Numbered from the stretch's first letter, positions 1 through 12,430 are shown. The stretch: 64,000 nt of DNA from Poecilobothrus nobilitatus (GCA_947095535.1 OX352774.1:224676965-224740964); one strand, 5' to 3'. Translations and numbers: made by a program. The notes: generated by a model not told the origin, from the sequence alone.

Positions 1-2460
1 TATAATTCAGGCCTGTAAAACTTAATAACATTTCGATCATCCACTGCTCTAAAAAAGTCATCAATATTGTTTTTTTTTTTAACTGTCGAATGTTACATGA
101 TTAAAACATTTCTTTTTCCTAACACTTCTTCAGTGTTCTATTTTTCATTGTAGTATAAATTGCAAATATTTACAATACGAACTTTTTAAAATATCATTAT
201 AATATGCTATCCCTTTTCGCTTTTATTATTAACACTAATTGACGACTTTTCTTTATATTTCAAAGTTATTTATTTATATACAAAGTATTTCAAAGTATTT
301 TATTAATAATCCGAAATAAAAAGTGAGGTGAAAATATTTTAAATACACCAAGAAAATTCTTACTGACTAATTTCACTTCCTCCTTTAGGGATGACAATGC
401 AGTATATTGACCAGGAAATTTGAAAAGAAAACGATAAGACAGGGATGAGGAAACTTTAACTATTGAGGCATGGAACTGTAAGGGACAGTAAATCCGTTTA
501 CTATTATTAGTTTCTTATGTCTGTCGTAGGCTTTAGCAGTAACAATATGAAATAATATATAGCAACTTACTGCACGGTAATATTAGCAACAGATAGCAGC
601 CACTGCAGCAGCTATTATTCATGGCATTTTAAAATTTTAGTTTGTAGCTTAACACTAAATACCATGACTGATTAGAAGCATTTTAAATTTACAAAATTTG
701 GTTCGGTTCGGTTTTAATTCGACATTTGATTCTATTAGAAGATATGCAGAAGACATTTAGACATAAAAAATTTTAACAGCAATCTGAATACTTAAACTTA
801 GTTACAATTTCTAATTGAATACACATTGTCCCGGTTCCAATCGTACATTTCATTTTAATTATTATCTTCCAGATTTACTTTCAATTTATTTACAATATTA
901 AATTTTTAGTACAAGCTTAACAAAAAAAAAATAATAATAAACTAATAATGATTCATAGGCAACTGAACTTAATTTGTTAAAAAAATTAGCAGCACCATTA
1001 TTCACAATAATACCCTAGAATTGTATGAGGTATAGTTTTTTTTTTGTTTTTACTTTTTTTTTTAATCTCACCTAAAAATTGATGATGATCATCAAAATTA
1101 AGTTCAACTTAGTTCAATCTGTTTTTTAGTTAAACTAAATTATAAAATCCGCCTTATAATTTGAGTCATCGAAATTCACATAACAACTCAACATCTTAAA
1201 ATTAGATAGAAATTAAAAAAATTTCTTTAAAAAATAAAAATTTGTATTAAATAACTGGTTTTTTTTTCTCTCTGTAAGTTTTAAACTTTAATAAAAATTT
1301 TAAAAATAAATTTAATTTAATTCTTATTATGGTAAATCACTAATCAACGGTATTATGGTGACCATTTAATTGGTCATTTCAACCAAATTTTTTTTTTTTT
1401 ATTTTTTTTTTTTTTTGTTTCTTTTCAAAAGAAAAGAAATATTTAAAATAAGATAAAGTCCAGTTTATTCGCACCTATATAATGTTAATAAATTAAAATC
1501 AAATGAAATTAAAGCTCTTAATTTGCGGGTCTTTTGAAATTATTGTAGGTGGACGTTTTAATTTATAGACAAAGAAAAATTATCAAAATAGTAAATATGG
1601 TATAACATGCTTAAAATTTAAAAGATTTGATTTTTGTTTTAAATTAAAAAAAAAAAAAAAAACTAAGAAACCAAAAACTATTTTTGATTAATCAATTCTT
1701 TAAAGATTTTTGACTTTTCTATCATTTTTCATAAGTCTTTCTAATATTAAAAAATATATACTAATTACTTTTATACAACATATCAGATTAAAATCAAAAT
1801 TAAATTTATCAAATTGGCAAATTTTTTTATTTAATGTTTGAAATGATAAAACAAAAATTAATTTTCTACTTGATAAAATTTCGCTTTAATAAAATGGAAC
1901 GTCCATTAACTACAATTCATAAAAATGTTAACTTAACAACTGAAGTGTTCTGCATTTCATACCATAAAAAGCATTTAACTGCATAAAAGTATTTTATACA
2001 AAATCAATATAGGTACATTGAAGAACTAACAGGTACAGCTATAAAATGAATTTAAATGGTTTTAGTTTTAATATAAAGTTTTAATTTAAAAACTTAGTTA
2101 ATAAAGGTAAATACCAAAATATAGACAACTGATCTTATTAATATTATAATACCACAAGATTATTATTTATTTAAGATTTTAAAACATCCTCATGAAAATT
2201 TTCTGAGGCTTCTACTTCTAGATGATATGAAATTTTTTTTTTTTTTTTAATTTTAAATGCGTAGCTAAAATAACAAGAACTAAACCAGGTGAAAATGTGG
2301 AAAACTCCTTGTTAATCGAGTATAAAATATGAATTTTATAACCTAAAATTTTAACAAATTAATCAATTGACTAAACAAACAAACAAATGAACAGAATAAA
2401 ATACATATTCTAAGGGGAATTCAACACACAGGTACAGGTTCAACTACATTCAACAAAGAC
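1..2460. other. Gene-free A+T-rich sequence
   Basis: I see no gene, RNA or recognisable repeat. There are many A or T homopolymers, for example at 1388-1416, 1647-1660 and 2226-2249. Confidence 0.7.
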
Positions 2461-2589
2461 TTTTGGAGTGTTTAAATCAAGATTTGACTATATTCCACAT
2501 TATTTATTTGAATTTTTATATGCCCAACAATATAAAAGAAAATGATTTTATTACAACAATAAAGAAATTGTTGTTCTTCTTCATTGCAA

Positions 2590-3020
2590 AATAAGCTGAA
2601 TGATGAAGATATTGCTGATAAACTACTAAAAGAGCCAGGAAAAAATATTATCTCTTAATGGTTAAATATGATTTTTTAATCTCTGCGGAAACTTCTCCCA
2701 AAAAAAAAAAACATTGGTCTGATCCCTCAGTCAAAATTTGTCTTCATTTTACATTACTTTTAAATTAACAAACTATTAACAAACATTATCGAGCAGATTT
2801 CAACCATTGAGAACAGTTTATTGAACAACGTGATTCAGAATTTTGGTAAAAGATTGGAAGCCTGCCGAAGTAGTAGAGGGGGCCACTTGGCCGACATAAT
2901 TTTTCATTATTAACCGGAACCTATTTGTAATAAATTAAAATAAAAATATATTTAATATTTCAAAAAAAAAGTCTTTTTGTATTAAAATTAAAATGATACC
3001 TCAATTTTGAACACCCTATA
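2590..3020 (+). pseudogene. Decayed Tc1/mariner-superfamily transposase C terminus with a terminal inverted repeat
   Basis: A frame ending at a TAA near 2920 reads VIQNFGKRLEACRSSRGGH and then LADIIFHY. This matches the C-terminal signature of a common insect mariner-type transposase group (...RLxxxRxSRGGHxxxIIF). Upstream fragments, LLKEPGKNIIS (near 2625) and a W-S-D-P-S segment (near 2715), sit where the family has LLKExFGxxIISR and NWPPRSxDLTP. About 75 bp after the stop, GATACCTCAATTTTGAACAC (2995 on) running to CCCTATA resembles the 3' terminal inverted repeat of such elements. A weak candidate for the left end is GGAGTGTTTAAATC near 2465. The copy is inactive: frames shift, stops interrupt and the catalytic region is missing. 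Confidence 0.6.
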
Positions 3021-3050
3021 TATGTATTTTTTGAATTTATATTTATTTAT

Positions 3051-3271
3051 ATTATCTTGGATTTTAAATCCGCCAGTGTAAATCTGGTCTTCATCTGAAA
3101 ATTCTTCTTATATATCGTATTTTAGGTTTTTAATATACTTATCTTTGATATTGTAAGCCGTAAGTTTTGTCCGTTAGAAACACTATTATCCAATTCTACT
3201 ACTACATATGTATGTACGGTCAATGTTAGATAATTATGATATTTGTTTTGGCTATAGGCGTCCAAGATAAT
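3051..3271. repeat. Short inverted-repeat-bounded segment (possible MITE)
   Basis: ATTATCTTGGA at 3051-3061 is the exact inverse of TCCAAGATAAT at 3261-3271. The 221-bp interior is less A+T-biased than its surroundings. There is no second copy in the window and no clear target duplication, so this may be coincidence. Confidence 0.25.
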
Positions 3272-4259
3272 TCTCAAACATAATAATAAGATCCAAAGAA
3301 AAAAATATACCGAATAATTAATTCCCCAATATCAACTTCTGAAGGGAAAGATATTCCAATTCAATTTCAATTCACATACAATATAAAATTAAAAATAATT
3401 TTAAAGTTAAATATAATATAAGTTAAATATCAGTTTTTCATTTCAGAATCATTAATCGATATAATTTTTATTTTTATGTAACTTTATAAACTTTTATCTG
3501 TATGGTAATTTCAGTTATATGCGGACTTTTGTATTGATTTCCTTGCAAATAAATTAAAAAGAAACATACAGTATATAACAATACAAAATATACAAATAGA
3601 AAAAAAGTCAGTAAAGTGAAATAGTTTGTAACTGCGATAAATGTAAATAACTAATATTTATTTTTAAACATATTATATCTATTTATTTGTTTTAAATGAA
3701 TTTTAAAAACATTTAAATAGCTGCAAATATATATTTTTTTAATGTTCAAAATAAAGTAAATATTTATATTTTCTGATCATATAATTGAGTTCACATCATC
3801 CCATATGATTTAAACTTCGATATTTACCAAATTCATTATTTTGGATATACGACTATTACATATATAAAAATCTATACAATAAATCTGTAAAAGGTTTTAT
3901 ATCATTCAAGTTCAGAACAACATGTAACAGTTGCGTAACAGTTTAAATAAAACAACTTTTTACATAAGTAACGAGACCAGAAACTAATCAAAACAAAAAG
4001 TGAATAAAACAGACCCAAATTTAATAAATAAATCAATGATCAAGAGGAATATTATAATGGTTCGAATAATTCTTCAAAATATATATAAAATGCTATAAAA
4101 GAAAATTTTAGTTCTACCCTTCTAAAACATTTCGTTACATTGCTACATTTTCAATTGTACTCGTAACTTTGTATCTATAAAAGCTTTACATCTTTTTTGA
4201 TTTGTATTATTTGATAATAATAAAAATCTGTTTAAACATTCGGTCAAACAATTAACATA

Positions 4260-4732
4260 TGCCGCGTTTATACCGTACCTAATTTAACTAGAGCTACTAA
4301 CATCAAAACGAGTTTGACAATTGTAGCAAGTGTTCTTACCGTACTTAGCCACAAATGTCAAAATAGTAATTTGATAAGAAAACATTTTGATTTATAGTAC
4401 ATATATTTTGGAAAATTATTTTATTAATAAATAAAAATTATTATTAATATTATTAAATAAATTAATTACTTTTAAAGAACTTATTTTAATTTGGATTCCA
4501 CGGACAATATAAGCAAATTTCAAAAATTACATCTGTAGCACCAATTATGACATTTGTAGCAAAAATGTCATGTTTATACCGTTGCTACATAACTTTACCT
4601 ATATTTAGCTTGATCTAAATACCTACAGCTAATTTAGCTAGCTAGAGCTAAAAAAAATGTGGTGTTTATACTGTTGCCACAAATGTCAAACCATTTAGCT
4701 CTAGCTAAATTAGCTGCGGTATAAACGCGGCA
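4260..4732. mobile_element. MITE with terminal inverted repeats (about 470 bp)
   Basis: The left end TGCCGCGTTTATACCG is the exact inverse of the right end CGGTATAAACGCGGCA. The similarity continues inward for about 40 bp through TAATTTAACTAGAGCTA versus TAGCTCTAGCTAAATTA. Subterminal copies of the motifs GACATTTGTAGC and TTTATACCGTTGC/TTTATACTGTTGCC recur inside in both orientations. The 3-bp ATA occurs on both flanks (4257-4259 and 4733-4735), compatible with a 3-bp target duplication as made by PIF/Harbinger-type transposases. There is no coding capacity. The superfamily is a guess; the inverted-repeat structure is directly visible. Confidence 0.8.
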
Positions 4733-5395
4733 ATAGATGTTTATTTTACTAAAGTAAATATTAATTTTTATGCAATATTTAAAAACTATACATCTTAATA
4801 TAGCATATTATATTAGAATTCACTTTTGTAGGTCTTAGAAAATTAATTTCATTTAAGCATCATCTTTTATAACAAAATAAAATATTTAAAATAATATTGA
4901 ACTAATTATAAAAGGCTTTTGTTTTGATATAATGTTTTAATATCTATAGATAAACAATTTATTTTAGAGTATACAAATAAAAAAAAAAAGGTTTTTTTTA
5001 TTTCAACGTATATAACGTGCATGATGTATATATAGCATGACACAATTATTCCACAAACAAAATTAATATTTAATTGTTATTTTATTTTTTATTTTTTTTT
5101 TGTTTTCGATATTTTTTAATGATAGCCTATATTGAATTATCTTCAATCTCATTTGCATAAATATATTTAGAAAACTTATAAACTTATTATTGCCTTTTAT
5201 GTACCCGCTGGTACTTTAACAAAAAAAAAAAAAACAATTCTTATATAATAATAAATGATTAATATTTGAATTGAATAATTTAAAATTATTCTATTGCAGT
5301 TCCAAATTATTGAAGGTCATTCAATTAGAAAAAAAAAAAAAAAAAACAATTAACTATTGACAAGACCACTTTAATTTAAAAAAAAAAAAACTAGT

Positions 5396-5885
5396 TCAAA
5401 AATAAATTTAAAAATGAGGAAGAGCATATAGATTACTTTATCAACTCTAAGATACCCGCACTAACATATGATGGTTCCATAAAATTTTCAAATAAATTCT
5501 TGCCATAAAACTTGTTCACAAAATTTCAGATGTCAAGCTTTTTAAAGTTTCAAGATAATATGAGGATGCACATTTCTTAGTTAGCTGAACTTGTTACTAC
5601 TAAATTTTACTACTGCAAACCGCCGATTATACATGTTTAATTGGTATTTGAATGAAAATGAAATGATAAAAATTACAGAATCCTAGCTCTTTGTTTTTTG
5701 AGATGTCGTTAGGCCGGACGGATGGGCGGAATTGCATATAGTTAAATCGACTCAGAATATATTATATACCTTTCCATATCTATCTCGTCTCCTTTAAATT
5801 GTCACAAACGTAATGGCAAATTTATTATTACTTATAGTTTATACCTTAACTATGTTCATACTGGTATAGAAATTGTTTTAACAAA
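5396..5885 (+). mobile_element. Family 3 dispersed element, short copy
   Basis: It begins GAGGAAGAGCATATAG...TCAACTCTAAGATACCCG, matching the start of the copy at 59880. It then carries AATCCTAGCTCTTTG, the CGGACGGATGGGCGG run, TAAATCGACTCAG and TGTCACAAACG. It ends with a TATACC...GGTATA inverted pair near 5843-5877. This layout (ACCCG start, GACGGACGGAC core, ACAAACG, terminal palindrome) resembles the non-autonomous DINE-1/Helentron-like elements of flies. That classification is inference. Confidence 0.6.
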
Positions 5886-6059
5886 ATGGTATATTTTTAC
5901 ACAAAAATAATTTTGCTTTTAATTATTGTGTGTTGTTGTACATGTTTTCTTTCTTTTATTTTCCTTTTTAGGAATTGTTTGTTGAAAATTGTTTGTTGAA
6001 ATCTGACTAAAAATTAAAATCAGGCTAAACAAAAAATTGTAAACATTTTTTCATCTATT

Positions 6060-6950
6060 TTTTAATGGCACTAAACCCATGACACTCTTCCATATTTGAC
6101 GGTTTTAACAAGTAATTGACCTTTTTTTTTAAAGTAAACTGGCACCAATTTACAATTGCTGACAATTAATTTTATCAAATTCTTTTCTATAACTACATTA
6201 TTGAACAACTTTTTTTTGTAGCCCCACGCGTTACGGAGTTACAGCCCTATACAAAGTTCGAAAAAGTCCTATTTTTAAATTGTTATAACTAAGGTTCTAT
6301 AAGGCATATTTTCAATCTGGAAACGCCAAACGATAGCTGGTTTTATAAGCTTTATAAATATGTGGTCTTTAAGCTTTGTTATACGGTATTTTAATATACC
6401 GTTATGTAAAACTTAATGTTTGCTAAAATTTGGAGCCCTTCTATCTTTCAAACGGTTTAGCTTAGAACTTTGAAATTTTGAGAGGAGTTAGATCTTTTGA
6501 AAATAACATGAATCATTTCAGGACATATTTTTGTGTCGCACCCCTTTAGAAGCTGTAAGGGGTCAAAAACTGAAAATTCTCTATTTTTAAACACCTGTAA
6601 CTTTTTTTGTAATGCATTTCTCTGCCACATAAATGTGTATAGGAAATTACACAGCCTTTCCTGTTCAGACGTGTCTGTAAATGTCTTAAGGGGGAATAAC
6701 TCTTACGACGCGTGTGGAATTCGAACCGACACTCGCTCGGTGTTTACAGCGTATTTTATACGCTCTTACCCACTAGGCCACCGAGGTCTCCATTATATTT
6801 TTGCTTGTGTTAATAATCTTTCTTATATTATGGTTACTTTAAAATTGACAAAAGTGTGACTTTATTTTTTCCCAGTTTCTCTAACAAATTATTCTAATGG
6901 TTTCTTTCAATTTTTGTATTATTATAAATTTGTTTTATTCAATATAACTA
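6060..6950 (-). mobile_element. Family 3 copy interrupted by a family 1 SINE
   Basis: On the minus strand this reads like 60520-61090. Shared stretches are TTTGTTAGA, CTTTTGTCAATTTTAAAGTAACC, TTACAGGTGTTTAAAAATAG, CAGTTTTTGACCCCTTACAG, CACATAACGGTA-like, CGTTTGGCGTTTCC, and CTCCGTAACGCGTGGGGCTAC. The homology stops at about 6788 and resumes at about 6601, and the gap is a SINE. About 50 bp of family 3 sequence present in other copies is missing at the junction. Confidence 0.75.
6603..6787 (-). mobile_element. tRNA-derived SINE family 1, copy a
   Basis: On the minus strand the head reads CTCGGTGGCCTAGTGGGTAA, containing an RNA polymerase III A box (TGGCCTAGTGGG). About 50 bp later comes GGTTCGAATTCC, a B box. 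The body (TAAATG...CAGACACG...AGGAAAGGCTGTGTAATTTC) is shared with the copies at 11.8, 19.9, 33.6 and 56.9 kb, and the copy ends in an A-rich tail. An open frame over this copy is spurious. Confidence 0.88.
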
Positions 6951-7932
6951 CTTAATATTTATTTTTAATAACTAATTTTGGAAATGTGCTTTCTTGAAAA
7001 CCCTTGGTTTTTTCATTACTTGTTTTTAAATAATCTTATTTTGTATGTGGCATCTGCTAATCTGTTCGACGCAATTATTCTTCTTACTATTTTTTATTTT
7101 AAATATAGAAAGTTTCTAGTTATTTTATAACTTATTATTTTTGATTTTCTTAATAACCGACCCAAGAATTTAATAATAATTTTGATCCAAGAATCTGTTA
7201 AGTTGATAATAGTATCAACCACCTCGTTGATTGTACTTTTTAACCAAAATGTGCGTGACCTATTACAAGTAAATTATTCTACCTTACTGTTTATACTGTT
7301 ATAAACAGTATAACAAGTTATAGTCGAACAAGTTATATTTTAAATGCAAAACGCTTAAAGAGCATATAGTTTTCATTGATATACTATAAAATAAATATAC
7401 ATTGAATTGATGTTAATTTTTAAAAAATAACTATAAATTACACTGATAAGACTAAAGATCTAGATATCAAAACACATAAAGACCCTTTTCATGTATTTCA
7501 AGTAAATGTCATCAATAAAATTGATCTTAAACACAAAGAATACTACCATAGTTATTACATAAATATAAAAATACCTCGACGGAATCTCGAAACAAAAAAA
7601 CAATTTTTTAACGCAAATATACAAAATCTTTAATGAAAAATCTAAAATTTTTATAATAAATGTTATTTATTTATCTTTAATGTAAAATTATTGAATTTTA
7701 ATAATCATTAGTTTATACCATGTACATATAGGTACAATATACAATTTAAATTAGAACTAACTGTCATATTATAATATAATTAAAAAAAAAACAAAACCAA
7801 GTTTATTTAATAATTTATTTAAATTTTTTAAATTAAAAATTTTTAACTATAATTTTAATTCATGGCCATTCATTCACCATAAAATATCCGAAACTTAAAC
7901 AAATGATTTTATTAATTACACAATATAAATCA

Positions 7933-8309
7933 TTTATTTATTTATTTATTTATTTATATTAATATTACATACATAAATATAATGCAATATTATTGAGCCA
8001 TCGGCTACCAAGGCCATTATAGGTTTTTATTTTATTTATATATTTATTTATATTAATATTACATACATAAATGTAATGCAATATTATTGAACCATCGGCT
8101 ACTTTAGGCCATCATACGTTTTTATACTATTATTAAATTATATACTAATATTATTTATTTTGTTTATATTATATACTATATATTTACATTATCTTTGGTC
8201 GTAAGGGGGTATGTAAAGAAAAAAACACTTACGACCTGTGCAGGGATCGAACCCACACTCTTTCAGTTAATACGCCACACACCTACCCACTAGATTACCG
8301 AAGCCCCCT
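7933..8309 (-). mobile_element. tRNA-derived SINE family 2, copy a, with duplicated 3' module
   Basis: The minus-strand head GGGGGCTTCGGTAATCTAG carries an A box (CTAGTGGGTAGG), followed by the B box GGTTCGATCCC. The 3' end is a (TAAA)n tail at 7933-7960. The flanks carry a perfect 10-bp target duplication, ATATAAATCA, at 7923-7932 and 8310-8319. The 3' body (ATTAATATTACATACATAAA through CCATCGGCTAC to the AGGTTTTTA-type end) is present twice in tandem (about 7960-8025 and 8055-8130), making this copy about 110 bp longer than the one at 47.8 kb. Confidence 0.88.
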
Positions 8310-10255
8310 ATATAAATCAATAAATAATATTTGAACAATATAAAATTTTAAAGGTTGCATACTTTTAGGAAGCTTATTTTTAAAACAATTTTAAATATTT
8401 TTTAAATAATCGCTATATTTATTAATAAATTTTAATTAATGTAAATCAGTGCCTATTTTGATTTAATTTGTTTCTTAATACAGTGCAACAAAATACAATC
8501 TAGAATATATTAAAGATATTATTTATATATACATGAATATACACGAAAATTAAAGTTTGTGAAACCTATAAGTTTATTTTTTTTTTCTTCAATTAATCCT
8601 CAATTATTTCACAAAAAAGATATTTCCAAAAACCCTATTATACCTAATATTAGAATAACAAAAAGAATATTGTGTGGATTCAATGAAAACTGGTAAAGTA
8701 ATAGCTTTAATCATAAATTAATTATTTAAAAAAAAAAAAAACATTTATGAATTTTTCTATAATAAAAAGAATATATTATATTATATATTATGCTTTCGAA
8801 TTAATAGATGAATTATTAAAAAAAAAGCAAATATAAAGAAATGCAAATATACAATTTATTTACAATAACAATTTTTTATTTTTTTTTACTTTAAATTTAA
8901 ATACTATAATTAGTATTTTCGTCTATGTGTTCAAAACAAATTTCAATAATGATTATTTTAAAAATATTTTTTAATTATTTTATTTTTTTTTTATTTATTT
9001 TTTTTTACTTACATTTTAAATATTAACATAAAGTCTACCGTAAGATAAATAATGCACTTGAGTAAATAGAATTATTTACTAAAAGATTGCTATATAAAAA
9101 ATATGCGCGGCTATATTATTTTCATAAAACCTTAATACAAACATATACAAATACAAAAACATAATAATAATAATAATAATAGTTATGTATAAAAGAACCT
9201 ACAATCTATACATTTATTTATCAGATGTTGAATAACAGAGATGATTTTAAGTCAATTTTATGTGAATACACGTATTATTTTATTTAATATGCACATATTA
9301 TTATATACACATACATACATATAAATTGTTTTTTTTTTTTTTATAAAGAACTTCTAAGATTTCTGTCAAGTTTAAAATATTTGCAACAAAGTTAAAAATT
9401 TTTATTTTAACGAAAAATGATTAACTTGAATTTAAATTTACTAAGTAAAGGTTTAGAATTGGTAAGAGCAGAAAAAAACAAAAGCCCATATATAAATAAT
9501 TTGTTCCATATACCCCAAGATATTGATAATCCATTAATTTAGACATTTAAACGACATTTAATAACGTAGACAATTAAAATAACATTTAATAATGTTTCTT
9601 ATCGTTATAAAATTTGAAAAAAAAAAAAAAAATTCAGCTTAATATGAAAACTTTACCGCCCAGACGGAGTACAACTTTTTTTTTTTTTAAATTACCCAAA
9701 TGTAACTGTAATTTTTAGATTTACATATACATATATCTTACAATTGCCAATATAAACTAAAACTTTTTGTCCATGATTTTTTTTTTTTTTTTTTTTTGTT
9801 TACTTAAAAACACATATCATCTTACTAATATCCAGAAGTCTATAGCAATAGTTGAATTCTAAGTTGTTTTCTATACTTTAACCACATTACTAGACTATAA
9901 GTAAAGTAATCTGCATTTTCTGGGTTTTCCGATTCTAAATTATTGTAATAGTTTTTGTTTGGAAAACAACAGAATTAGTAATAAAAATATATAATTAAAA
10001 TAAAAAAAAAAATAAAAAACATTAGAATAGAAAAGTAGAGATACTTTAATTGATGCGTAAATATGAATACAATCTAAATTGTAAGAAGATACTAATAAAT
10101 CAACACTTATAAACAAAACAAAAAAAAAAAAAACTACACTATAAATTTAAAATGTCTGCAACTGTCAATTATAAGACATGCAATTTTTTTTTTCCTTTTT
10201 TGGTTTTTTTGTTCTTTATACATATTTATTTTAATTTGTTAGATTTTGAGATTTT
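8310..10255. other. Gene-free A+T-rich sequence
   Basis: Homopolymer tracts (a long T-run near 9778-9797), short TA and AAT tracts, and no open frame above about 60 codons. Nothing recognised. Confidence 0.7.
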
Positions 10256-10259
10256 TTTC

Positions 10260-10450
10260 CGTTAATACTATTATTAAATTATAAGTTATATTATGTATTT
10301 TGTTTACATAATATTATATATTTAGATATAATACATGGTCGCAAGAAGGATTTGTATAATTTAAAATTACTTTTTTTACCTTTATACATTAAAAACTATT
10401 ACGTTACGCATGTACAGCATTTAAACCTACACTACTTCGGCGAATTTCTT
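10260..10450 (-). mobile_element. Relic of SINE family 2
   Basis: TACTATTATTAAATTATA, ATTTTGTTTACATAATATTA, ATGGTCGCAAG and then ACCTACACTACTTCGG follow the same order as in the copy at 47.81-48.07 kb. The polymerase III boxes are destroyed. Confidence 0.55.
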
Positions 10451-10604
10451 GATCATTAAGGCAACTTCAATTTTTATATTAAAAAATTGTTTAATTTCAA
10501 CTAAAGCTAATTTTATTTTAAATTGATAAATTGTCAAGTTACTACATATTTACAAAAAAAAAAAAAAATATAAAGAGTTTTTATAACGTATATGTCAAAA
10601 ATTA

Positions 10605-11508
10605 TGGCAGCGCCATGAAATCCCAAATTTCAAAGTCCGAAATTATAAAATCCCAAAATATCTAAATCCCAAATTGCAAAATCTAAGAAATTACAAATTA
10701 TTAAGAAAAAAATTTGGTAAAATATTTCAGAATAAAATTAATTTGATACATTGTTTCATGTCGCTTATATACTCGTATGTGTATTGTGTATGTACATATA
10801 CATATGTAAATGCAAGATTCAGAAATTGAAGGTATTTTTAGTTGGTTGTTAAATCAATGTTATATGTTTTTTTTCAAGAATATTTATATATATATGTATA
10901 GGCGAGATTCTGAATTAGAAGGGATTTTAGAGTTAAATGCAAAATAAAAGTATTTATATACATATGTATGTATATACGACATTCTGAATTAAAAGAAACT
11001 TTAGAGGTGGATTCAAAATCAGCGTTTTAATCATTTGTTTGTCGGTGATTTTAAGGGCGGCAGTCTCCATTAGATTTTTAAATATAATATGTAAAATAAA
11101 TAACTAGGAGAGACTTTCTAATTGGTTACAAAATTAAAGTTTTTCGCCTCTTATATAATATTTACATATATGTATGTATATATGTATATATATGAATATT
11201 TAGATATATGTGATATTCTTTAATATGATTTTTAGTTGGATATGAAATCAAAGTTAAAGGTTTTTTTCAAAATATTTAGAAATAGAAATGTAAATATGTA
11301 TGTAGACATAACATTCTTTTTAACATTTTTTTTTCCAACATTTTTACCATTCAATATTTTTGTTTTCAATAAATTGACCCAAATCCAAAATAAAAAAAAT
11401 AAGAAATGGAATTATGCTAAGAAAACAAATTTGGGATTTTGAAATGTTGAAATTTTGAATTTTTGAATTTTGAAATTTTGTATTTGGGATCTAGTGGCCA
11501 ACCACTAT
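10605..11508. mobile_element. Foldback-like element with degenerate inverted ends and internal repeats
   Basis: The left end GGCAGCGCCATGAAATCCC continues into repeated AAATCCCAAA-type motifs (10606-10690). The right end, read in reverse, is TGGTTGGCCACTAGATCCC followed by the same motif series (11420-11505). Between them lie four diverged tandem units recognised by the motif GATTCTGAATTAGAAGG, near 10815, 10905, 10980 and 11215, each next to an ATATGTATGTATATA run. Inverted ends made of short direct repeats recall Foldback-type transposons. No transposase is present. The ends are imprecise. Confidence 0.55.
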
Positions 11509-11772
11509 ATTATTTTTAATTTTAAATCTTTTTTCTTATAATTTTAATAATACGTATATGTAGGTGTTCATTTATTAAAATTTTTAATAATAAAATGCAT
11601 TTATACATGTTACATATACATATACATATATACTTATATACATTTCTTTATTCAATATTTGGAATATTATTAAAACAAGGCAGAATGTAAAATAAAAGAT
11701 TTTTATACTCGCAGTAGCACATTTTAAATGAAGGGAATAAAAACAGCTTAATTTTAATTTTTTTTTTTTTTT

Positions 11773-11949
11773 ATGCATTTCTCTGCTACATAAATGTAGA
11801 CAGGAAATTACACAGCCTTTCCTGTACAGGCGTGGCTTTAAATGTCGTAAGGGGGAATAACTCTTACGATGTGTGTGGGATTCGAAAACACACTTCCTCG
11901 GTGTTTACAGCGTATTTTATACGCTCTTACCCACTAGGCCACCGAGGCC
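11773..11949 (-). mobile_element. tRNA-derived SINE family 1, copy b
   Basis: The minus-strand head GGCCTCGGTGGCCTAGTGGG contains the A box. The B box region is altered (TGTTTTCGAATCCC). The A-tail is the T-run at 11759-11772. The flanks GCTTAATTTTAATT (11746 on) and GCTAATTTTAAATT (11950 on) look like a slightly decayed target-site duplication, supporting insertion by retroposition on this strand. Confidence 0.88.
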
Positions 11950-11984
11950 GCTAATTTTAAATTACTTTTCCTACAATTTTTTTT

Positions 11985-12430
11985 GATAGGAGAAAATTGT
12001 GAAAAATCAAAAAAAAATTTCTGAATTTTAAATATATATATAATAAAAAAAAACTATTAATACATGTAAAAATATATTTTTTATGTTTTACTTTAAATAA
12101 ACTTTCACAGAATTTCAAGTTACAGGTGTCTAAAAGTAGAAATTTTTTCAATTTTTGACCACTACATTCTTAAACAGAGGCAATATAAAAATTTTTCTGA
12201 AGAAGTTAATATTTATTCTCAAATATATTATTCTTTCTCCTGTTAAAAATTCGAGATTCTAACTAATTGCATTCCGAAGATAGAGTGATGGAATTAAGAT
12301 TTTGGGAAATAATAGTTTCACATAACGATAAATTTAAATGTTAAATTCCAAAAATATTAAGCAGAACTTGCGATAAAATATAGCTTTTTAAAATTTTACA
12401 ATTCTGTAGCTCTGTACCTGCTATATAATA
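11985..12430 (+). mobile_element. Family 3 copy, decayed
   Basis: It shares with 60550-61060 the order TTCAAGTTACAGGTGT, CAATTTTTGACCACTACA, TTTCTGAAGAAGTTAATA, GTTTCACATAACGATAAAT and GTAGCTCTGTACC. It keeps the roughly 50-bp stretch just before TTACAGGTGT that the SINE-interrupted copy at 6.6 kb has lost. Confidence 0.6.
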
